A stretch of 24,846 bases of DNA from positions 1 to 24,846 of the forward strand of contig CAYOEZ010000043.1 in the NCBI GenBank assembly GCA_964402955.1. The letters run 5' to 3'. The position numbers were made by a program, and so were the translations under genes. The notes under the pieces are model-generated. The model was not told the origin of the DNA. It did not search any database and saw only the letters and a program-made list of their open reading frames with translations. Position 1 is the stretch's first letter. Every line of letters starts with the position of its first letter. Below are positions 1 through 5,755 of the stretch, in pieces. The stretch is from CAYOEZ01 sp964402955. GTDB lineage: Bacteria; Chloroflexota; DTOL01; DAOUCN01.

Positions 1-4
1 TTGC

Positions 5-1333
5 CTATCCAAGCAGTGTTGCTCCAGCTTGCACCGCCAATAGATTCTCCTGACCGATCTCAGCTTTCTGACCGAGCGTAATGGCGTCACTGAGCGCTGC
101 CAGCGGGTAGAGGTTTTCGCGCTGCACGATGGCCGCGCAGGCAAGAAGCGCCGCGTTTTCTTTTGTCATCCGCACCGCTGCGCCCGCCAGGTTCAAGGGG
201 ATGAGCTGCGCCTGCGTCTCGACCGGGCCAAGTTCACTACTCCAGTAGAGGCGAGACTCAGACCCAAGCCGCGCCATCTGCGTACGCACGGCCTTCAGTC
301 CATCGCCGCTGAGGACGGCCATGATGTCGGGCTTCTCGGCGCCGGGGTAGTCAATCGGCGTGGGACTGAGGATGACCTCAGACACGGAGTGACCGCTCAT
401 CACAGTGACAGGGTAGTCGTCGCGCTGGCTGGCCCACAGGCCCGATAGCACGGCGCCGCGGCCGAGCGCCATGGCCGTCGAGCGCACCTTGCCGCCTGCT
501 GAACCGGCGATGACAAGCGATGTGGAGCGGGCAAGCTCACTCTTATAGGTATGCGGAAACGGCCGGCGCGCCAACGCAGGCTTGCCAGCCCCCGCCGCTG
601 CCGCCTGCTCGCGGTACGCTGCACTGTATTCCGGGGCGTCTGTCTGATAGAGAAGGCCGGTCTTCATCGCCAGCCGCTCCATTGTCTCCAGCATGGCTGC
701 CCGGTTCAGATGGTTGTTGGGCACATAGTAGGCAGTGCAAAGCTCCCAGATGTCGACGAGCGCAAAGCCACCGCTGCTCACAGCCTGTGCGATGACCTCA
801 GACAGATCCTTGTCCCAGGTGGTAGCGCGGGCGGCGAAGCCTGCGCCGTTGACGCCGACGGTGGCGCAGATGTCCAGCGGATGCTCCAGGTTGCCGCCGC
901 GGGTGGTGGCGGTGATGGCGCCGGCGGGCGTCGTGACGGAATGCTGCCCGCCGGTCATGCCGAAGTTCATATTGTTCAGAACGAGCACCGTAATGCCGAT
1001 GTTGCGGCGCGCCGCCGCCAGCAAGTGCGCTGCGCCGATGCCGCAGCCGCCGTCGCCGATGATGACAATGACCGTCAGGCCGGGATCGGCCAGCTTGAGG
1101 CCGGTGGCATAGGTAATTGAGCGTCCATGTAGCCCGTGGAAGGCATGTGTGGCGACATGACGGTCGGACAGCCCGGAGCAGCCGATGTCGGTAACAACGA
1201 CGATGCGCCCTGGCTCACGCTGCAGGCTGACCAACGCTTCGTTGAGGCGGTTGAGGACCGTTGTGTGGCCGCAGCCGGGACAGAAGGGAAAGGGCAGGGT
1301 TGCGGGATCGAGATAAGTTGTCAGGTCAGGCAT
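5..1333 (-). CDS. 2-oxoacid:ferredoxin oxidoreductase, fused beta-gamma subunit
   Basis: This 442-residue protein joins the thiamine-diphosphate-binding beta subunit to a gamma domain of a 2-oxoacid:ferredoxin oxidoreductase, which oxidatively decarboxylates a 2-oxoacid to acyl-CoA and reduces ferredoxin. The beta half (about residues 1-235) shows CPGCGH near the start and cysteines 18, 21, 52 and 199, the four expected ligands of the proximal [4Fe-4S] cluster. GDG at 93-95 followed by NN at 120-121 is the TPP/Mg motif. The C-terminal third (about 275-442) has the gamma-type Rossmann start IAGSAGGKV. I chose ATG at 1333 because GGAG lies about 8 bases upstream; an in-frame TTG at 1348 would abut the alpha stop codon. 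It follows the alpha gene directly, so the two are surely one operon. The substrate (2-oxoglutarate, pyruvate or branched-chain acid) cannot be told from sequence. The stop codon lies at the window edge, so a following delta/ferredoxin gene could be out of view. Confidence 0.9.
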   Translation of the reverse strand: MPDLTTYLDPATLPFPFCPGCGHTTVLNRLNEALVSLQREPGRIVVVTDIGCSGLSDRHVATHAFHGLHGRSITYATGLKLADPGLTVIVIIGDGGCGIGAAHLLAAARRNIGITVLVLNNMNFGMTGGQHSVTTPAGAITATTRGGNLEHPLDICATVGVNGAGFAARATTWDKDLSEVIAQAVSSGGFALVDIWELCTAYYVPNNHLNRAAMLETMERLAMKTGLLYQTDAPEYSAAYREQAAAAGAGKPALARRPFPHTYKSELARSTSLVIAGSAGGKVRSTAMALGRGAVLSGLWASQRDDYPVTVMSGHSVSEVILSPTPIDYPGAEKPDIMAVLSGDGLKAVRTQMARLGSESRLYWSSELGPVETQAQLIPLNLAGAAVRMTKENAALLACAAIVQRENLYPLAALSDAITLGQKAEIGQENLLAVQAGATLLG

Positions 1334-1348
1334 GGCATAGCTCCACAA

Positions 1349-2455
1349 CTAGCGGATTGCAGCCAGGATTTCGGCGGGTGTGATCAGCTCCCCGTCGACA
1401 CGGTTGATGCCGATCAGCTCGCGATTGCCGGTCAGCCGCTCGACCTCGCGGCGGTATTGGCCGAGGTTCAGCTCAGCGACGAGCACCCGCTCGATGCCCG
1501 TCAGCGCGGCGGTGATTTGCTTTTCGGGAACCGGCCACAGGCTGTGAATGGTCAGGGTGGACACACGACTGCCGCGCGCCCGCGCCTGGCGAGCGGCTTC
1601 ACGCATCGACCCCGCGCTTGTGCCATAGCTGATCACGAGCGTCTTGGCGCCCTCTTGCAGGTCGGCTCTGGTCAGCGCGATGTCGTCGCGTCGCGCCTCG
1701 ATCTTGGCGCGCAGGTGCTGGTTGAGGCGGCCAACTGTGGCCGGGTTCTTGGTCAGGTGGCCGCGCTCGTCATGGCTGGAGCCGGTGAGGCGCACGATCT
1801 GCGGGCCGCCGATGGGGGCGAAGTCGGGTATAGCCGCTGACGGCGCATAGCGGTAGGGTGTATATGGTCCTGGGGCGGCGGTTGACCGCGTCTCAATCGC
1901 CATCTCGTTGTCGTCGATCTCCACGCTCGACAGGGTTGTGCTCACTTCCTTGTCAGCGAGCAAGATGACCGGCGTGCGCAGGCGCTCAGCCAGGTTGAAG
2001 GCATGTACGGTCAAGCTGTAGCATTCGAGAACGTTGGATGGGCAAAGAACGACCATGGGGTAGCCGCCGGGTGTGACCCAGCGGGCAAACTGCACGTCGC
2101 CCTGGCTGACTGTAGTGGCGCCGCCCGTCGCTGGCCCCATGCGCTGGCAGTCCACGATGACGACGGGGACTTCGGCCATCACGGCCAGGCCGATCTGCTC
2201 GCTCATCAGGCTGACGCCGGGGCCGGACGTGGCGGTCATCGCCTTGCAGCCTGCCATCGCCGCGCCAATACACAGACCCAGGGCCGCGATTTCGTCCTCG
2301 GCCTGGATGCCGACACCGCCCAGCGCGGGCAAATCGCGCAGCAGGTGAACGAGGATCGACGACGCCGGCGTGATCGGGTATCCGGCAAAGAACGTGCAGC
2401 CTGCTGCAAGCGCGCCGCGGGCGATGGCTTCGTTGCCGTCGATGTATTCGCGCAT
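1349..2455 (-). CDS. 2-oxoacid:ferredoxin oxidoreductase, alpha subunit
   Basis: This 368-residue protein is the alpha (pyrimidine-binding) subunit of a 2-oxoacid:ferredoxin oxidoreductase. The family signature GYPITPAS appears near residue 27. It is followed by AEDEIAALG and by TSGPGVSLM, the segments that contact the thiamine cofactor and the beta subunit. The C-terminal quarter contains the usual transketolase-C-like domain with the segment LVISYGTSAG. The length is normal for an alpha subunit without a fused gamma domain, which fits the gamma domain being carried by the next gene. ATG at 2455 is preceded by AGGAGAG about 8 bases away. The frame stays open further upstream, but only through repeat-like intergenic DNA. 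A good promoter lies at 2485-2514. It is divergent from the radical SAM-like pair, and its reduced ferredoxin could feed such enzymes, but that link is only inferred. Confidence 0.92.
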   Translation of the reverse strand: MREYIDGNEAIARGALAAGCTFFAGYPITPASSILVHLLRDLPALGGVGIQAEDEIAALGLCIGAAMAGCKAMTATSGPGVSLMSEQIGLAVMAEVPVVIVDCQRMGPATGGATTVSQGDVQFARWVTPGGYPMVVLCPSNVLECYSLTVHAFNLAERLRTPVILLADKEVSTTLSSVEIDDNEMAIETRSTAAPGPYTPYRYAPSAAIPDFAPIGGPQIVRLTGSSHDERGHLTKNPATVGRLNQHLRAKIEARRDDIALTRADLQEGAKTLVISYGTSAGSMREAARQARARGSRVSTLTIHSLWPVPEKQITAALTGIERVLVAELNLGQYRREVERLTGNRELIGINRVDGELITPAEILAAIR

Positions 2456-2484
2456 CTGCCACTCTCCTCTCGAGGTGTGATTAC

Positions 2485-2514
2485 AGCGTATCACATCGCA
2501 GCAGAGATTGTCAA
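2485..2514 (-). promoter_or_regulatory. Sigma-70-type promoter of the oxidoreductase operon
   Basis: Read on the minus strand, TTGACA (2514-2509) is followed 18 bases later by TACGCT (2490-2485), which is preceded by TGA as an extended -10. Transcription would start near 2478 and leave a leader of about 22 bases containing the ribosome binding site AGGAGAG. The -35 matches consensus exactly; the -10 is weaker. Confidence 0.6.
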
Positions 2515-2559
2515 TGCTACGCCACGCCGCCAGTGTCCACCGATACGCCGGGAGGAATG

Positions 2560-2654
2560 GGACGCGGATTGTCACAGAAGAAGCCGCGGATGCCCACCGA
2601 TCTTTTTGTTCTATCTGCGCTGATCTGTGGCTTCTTCCGCGAAGATCCGCGTCC
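2560..2654. repeat. Imperfect inverted repeat of the GACGCGGAT family
   Basis: GGACGCGGAT at 2560-2569 is matched by its reverse complement ATCCGCGTCC at 2645-2654. Inside it, GAAGAAGCC (2577-2585) pairs with GGCTTCTTC (2629-2637). Between the arms is more CGCGGAT/ATCTGCG-like sequence. A related block lies upstream of the next gene at 4110-4146. This looks like a dispersed intergenic repeat. It occupies most of the 271-base space between the divergent genes and contains no gene. Confidence 0.6.
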
Positions 2655-2673
2655 ACCGTTCATCTCGCCGATC

Positions 2674-2703
2674 TTGCGCCGGGGCGATCTCCTGTGATAT
2701 ACT
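2674..2703 (+). promoter_or_regulatory. Extended -10 promoter for the cluster-less radical SAM-like gene
   Basis: TTGCGC at 2674-2679 is followed after 18 bases by TATACT at 2698-2703, preceded by TGA, giving an extended -10 element. The start site would be near 2710, 17 bases ahead of the ATG at 2727. Two other genes in the window use the same style of element (8699-8707 and 10146-10154). Confidence 0.5.
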
Positions 2704-2726
2704 GTCGCCATGTCTCACAGCAGGCA

Positions 2727-4082
2727 ATGGCTATGGCTCGTGTGATCGCGGGCAACGACTTCTGTATCGAGAACAGCGGGCGCCGCATCTTACTCGTCAA
2801 TCCCCCCGTCTACGACCTGCGGCTGGATTGGGCGCGCTGGCAGCAGCCGTGCGGTCTCCTGCAACTGGGAGCAGCGCTGCGGGAGCGCGGGGCAGACGTG
2901 CGCCTGCTCGATGTCGTTACTGCCGGCACCAGCGACGAGGGGCGCGTGACCCGCCGCCAGGTGCAAACGTTCGCCCTCGACGGCGAAGACCTGGCCTGGT
3001 GGTGCTTTGGCTTGCCCTGGGTGGATATTGGGCGGCTGGCGCGCCAGTGGCTGGCCAGTGGCTGGCAGCCCGACGAGGTGTGGGTGACAACGCTGACCTC
3101 TTTCTGGTGGGGAGGCGCAAGCGAGTTCATTCGCCGCGTCAAGTATGACTGGTGGCCTGACGCGCGTGTGCTGCTGGGCGGCGTATACGCCACGCTCTAC
3201 CCCGACCATGCGGCAGCCAATAGCGAAGCCGATCTGATTGTGACCGGCGCCGTCCCCGAGGCGTCTGCAGCGAGCGACCTGACACTGTATGACCGCCCGC
3301 CGTCCAACGCCGGCGTGTATCTCAACATGGGTGCACGGTCAGCGGATGCTGTCGTGGATGAGATTGTGGCCAAGGCGCGCCAGGGCGTGCGCGAGTTTGC
3401 CTTTTTTGATGAGGACATCCCTGGCCCTGATCCCGACCGCTTTGACTACGTCTTGCAGAATATCGAGCGCCGTCATCTCAAGGCGCGCCTGGTCGTGCTG
3501 GGCAACCTGTGCGCCCAGGATATGACGGAGGCCCGGGCTAGCTGGCTCTATGCCGCGGGTTTGAGCGAGGCCTATCTGCGCTGGGATGCGGCCCTGAACG
3601 GGGATATGCAGCGCTACCATCGCGCTGCATACCTGTTCTCAACCTATGCCGGTTTTAAGCCGCGCACCGGCGCGCTGAGCGCCATCATCCACGCCGGTTG
3701 GCCGGGCGAGAACCTGGAGGACACTGCCGCTCATCTTCTACAGCTTGCCCATGCTGCCGGGTCGGTGACGGTGTTTCCCTATCAGCCAACGCGCGCGGAA
3801 GCCGAGCGTCTCTCGATCAGCGATCCCGCGCAGGCGAACGGTAAGCTATTCCCCTTCGCTACGGCCAATGCTGTGCGTTTCACTGACTATGCCGACCTCT
3901 TGCGCCTGGCGGCGACGCTCAACAGCAAGTACCGCGACGTGACCTTCGATTTTCTCGGCGATGACATGATCGCCCGCATGGTGCGCGCCAGCATCCGCCA
4001 CCGGTTGTGGCAGCCGGCGAAGCACGCAGAGAACGTTGATACAACGCTGATGAACGCTGAAGACACCGCTGATGAACGCTGA
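2727..4082 (+). CDS. Radical SAM-like paralogue lacking the Fe-S cluster motif
   Basis: This 451-residue protein aligns along its whole length with the product of the next gene, a radical SAM protein with an N-terminal B12-binding-like Rossmann domain. Shared landmarks include LLVNPPVYD near the start, a WW-containing strand (TSFWWGG against MTYWWES), LGGVY, LTLYD and GVREFAF. The CxxxCxxC motif is absent: GVYLNMG (about 196-202) runs straight into ARSADAVVDEI, where the partner has about 27 extra residues carrying the three cysteines. It therefore cannot hold the canonical cluster and is unlikely to do radical chemistry alone; a partner or regulatory subunit role is possible. ATG 2727 or 2733 could be the start; AGG at 2722-2724 suits 2733. 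The last residues are encoded by a 16-bp direct repeat. Function unknown. Confidence 0.8.
   Translation: MAMARVIAGNDFCIENSGRRILLVNPPVYDLRLDWARWQQPCGLLQLGAALRERGADVRLLDVVTAGTSDEGRVTRRQVQTFALDGEDLAWWCFGLPWVDIGRLARQWLASGWQPDEVWVTTLTSFWWGGASEFIRRVKYDWWPDARVLLGGVYATLYPDHAAANSEADLIVTGAVPEASAASDLTLYDRPPSNAGVYLNMGARSADAVVDEIVAKARQGVREFAFFDEDIPGPDPDRFDYVLQNIERRHLKARLVVLGNLCAQDMTEARASWLYAAGLSEAYLRWDAALNGDMQRYHRAAYLFSTYAGFKPRTGALSAIIHAGWPGENLEDTAAHLLQLAHAAGSVTVFPYQPTRAEAERLSISDPAQANGKLFPFATANAVRFTDYADLLRLAATLNSKYRDVTFDFLGDDMIARMVRASIRHRLWQPAKHAENVDTTLMNAEDTADER
4045..4082. repeat. 16-bp direct repeat overlapping the 3' end of the paralogue gene
   Basis: CGCTGATGAACGCTGA occurs exactly at 4045-4060 and again at 4067-4082, a 22-base period. 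The second copy supplies the stop codon. The tail of the protein (TTLMNAEDTADER) is thus encoded by repeat DNA and was probably acquired by read-through into the repeat. Confidence 0.75.
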
Positions 4083-4109
4083 TCCATTCATGTTTTGGGC
4101 AGTATCCGC

Positions 4110-4146
4110 GTTGATCTGCGTCCCTTCTGCGTTTGTCCGCGTTCTA
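4110..4146. repeat. CGCGTTGATCTGCG-type intergenic repeat
   Basis: ATCCGCGTTGATCTGCGT at 4113-4130 and TCTGCGTTTGTCCGCGTTC just after it are degenerate copies of the unit seen, in reverse orientation, at 2560-2654. GCGTTGATC can pair imperfectly with GATGAACGC at 4072-4080. The block fills the short space between the two radical SAM-like genes; no clear promoter is visible there, so the pair may be cotranscribed. Confidence 0.5.
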
Positions 4147-4165
4147 TGAGAACCTGAGGATTCCT

Positions 4166-5629
4166 ATGCTCTTCCAGGATGATATCAACGACCCGGCACG
4201 TATCAGCGTATTGAAGACGGGCGCGACGAAAGCGCTGCTGATCAATCCGCCCATCTATGATACGCAGTACTGGGCGCATTGGAGCCAGCCACATGGCTTG
4301 CTCAAGGTCGCGGCGTGGCTGAAAGAGATCGGCTACCGCGATCTGTGGTTGATCGACTGCCTGGCGACCGACGAGAAACGTACAGTGCGCTACCGCGTCG
4401 ACCGCCAGCGCACCGTGCTGCGCGGCGACATGATCAAGACCTCCTACATGTATGGCATGAGCCTGGACGACCTGCGGGCGCAGATTCAGCGTCTATGCGC
4501 CGAGAAGTTCACGCCCGAAGAGGTCTGGATCACATCGATCATGACCTACTGGTGGGAGTCGACCAGAGACGTGGTGCAGATTGTGCTCGAGGAGCTGCCG
4601 CATGCGGCGATACGCATTGGCGGCGTCTACCCCAGCCTCGCCCCTTGGCACGCCGAGGAGCGCATCGCTGCTCTGGCGCCGGAGCGCATCACGATTGTGC
4701 AGGGCGAGATCTACGCCGCGTCCGACTATCCCACCGACCTGTCGCTCTACGACGCTCAACACAGCTTCCACGGCCGCGTGCCCGACTTTGCCCTCATCAC
4801 CGGTAGCCGCGGCTGCCCCTTTAATTGCGCCTACTGCGCCCAGCTCCAACTCAACTCCGGCATGCGCCGCGTGCGCCATCGTCCGGCCAGCGCTATCGCC
4901 GACGATATCGAGGACAAGTATCGCCGCTACGGGGTGCGCGAGTTTGCCTTCTACGAAGATAATCTGCTGATTGCCAAAGATGATTTCAAGGCGCTGATGG
5001 AGGAGATCATCAACCGCGGCCTGCACATTCGCCTGTTTGCGCCCGAGGGCATGGAGCCGCGCCTGGTGGACGATGATCTGATGCGCCTGATGAGTCGGGC
5101 CGGCTTCCAGAAGGTACACCTGGCGCTGGAGACGATTGACGAAGGGATAAGCCGGGGCTGGAATCGCAAGCACGCCCGTTTCTCGCAGTTCGAGCGGGCA
5201 GTCGAGATTGCCAAGAAGCATTTCGCCAACGGCAAGCAGGAAGGCGTCAACGCCTTTGTGCTATTTGGCCTACCCGATGATGATCTGCAAGCTATCGTCA
5301 ATACGGCGCTCTATGCCGCGCAGCATGCCGGATCGGTTATCCCCATGCTGTTTACCCCTGTGCCCGGCTCGCAGATGTTTGAGCAGTTCAAGGACTACCT
5401 GCTCGGCGAGCGCCGCTGGGATTTGCAGCACCTGAACGGCAAGTTGCTGCCCTTCCTGGAATACAACCAGCAGCACCGCTACCCCAACCTGAAGGGGACT
5501 GACTACCTGAGGCTGGAAGCGTTCATGGCCCACCTCAACGGGGGCAAGGTGCGCAGCCAGAGTTTTTCCTTCGGCGATGACGGGCCGGTGGCGCGGGCGT
5601 TCAGACGGACGTTGGCGGCGGTGGAGTGA
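4166..5629 (+). CDS. Radical SAM protein with N-terminal B12-binding-like domain
   Basis: This 487-residue protein has the cluster motif C217-x3-C221-x2-C224 (CPFNCAYC), which binds the [4Fe-4S] cluster that cleaves S-adenosylmethionine. About 200 residues precede it and begin with ALLINPPIYD, the first strand of a cobalamin-binding-like Rossmann fold typical of the BchE/methyltransferase type of radical SAM enzymes. No DxHxxG motif for base-off cobalamin binding is visible, so cobalamin use is uncertain. After the motif, FYEDNLL (about 263-269) and LALETIDEG are usual barrel strands of the family. ATG 4166 has GAGG 7-8 bases upstream; a TTG at 4133 is an alternative. It lies 83 bases after a paralogue that has lost the motif, and a palindromic repeat follows its stop. 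The substrate is unknown; the acceptor probably differs from known BchE substrates because no pigment genes are nearby. Confidence 0.88.
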   Translation: MLFQDDINDPARISVLKTGATKALLINPPIYDTQYWAHWSQPHGLLKVAAWLKEIGYRDLWLIDCLATDEKRTVRYRVDRQRTVLRGDMIKTSYMYGMSLDDLRAQIQRLCAEKFTPEEVWITSIMTYWWESTRDVVQIVLEELPHAAIRIGGVYPSLAPWHAEERIAALAPERITIVQGEIYAASDYPTDLSLYDAQHSFHGRVPDFALITGSRGCPFNCAYCAQLQLNSGMRRVRHRPASAIADDIEDKYRRYGVREFAFYEDNLLIAKDDFKALMEEIINRGLHIRLFAPEGMEPRLVDDDLMRLMSRAGFQKVHLALETIDEGISRGWNRKHARFSQFERAVEIAKKHFANGKQEGVNAFVLFGLPDDDLQAIVNTALYAAQHAGSVIPMLFTPVPGSQMFEQFKDYLLGERRWDLQHLNGKLLPFLEYNQQHRYPNLKGTDYLRLEAFMAHLNGGKVRSQSFSFGDDGPVARAFRRTLAAVE

Positions 5630-5638
5630 GGCGGTTTG

Positions 5639-5717
5639 CCCCCCCTGCCCCCCAATTCTGGGGGAGACATCAACCCGGCGCTCGCGCGTTCCCCCCAGCA
5701 TTGGGGGGCAGGGGGGC
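5639..5717. repeat. Palindromic C/G-block repeat, copy A
   Basis: Arms at 5640-5664 and 5691-5716 are almost perfect reverse complements (CCCCCCTGCCCCCCAAT then TCTGGGGG or GCTGGGGGG), around a 26-base core. The core 17-mer at 5673-5689 recurs in reverse complement at 8585-8601. The fold would be very stable and could terminate transcription of the upstream radical SAM gene, although no clean T-run follows. Confidence 0.85.
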
Positions 5718-5755
5718 TAATCCCCTAAGCGCCAATCACATGAGGTAGACAACAC

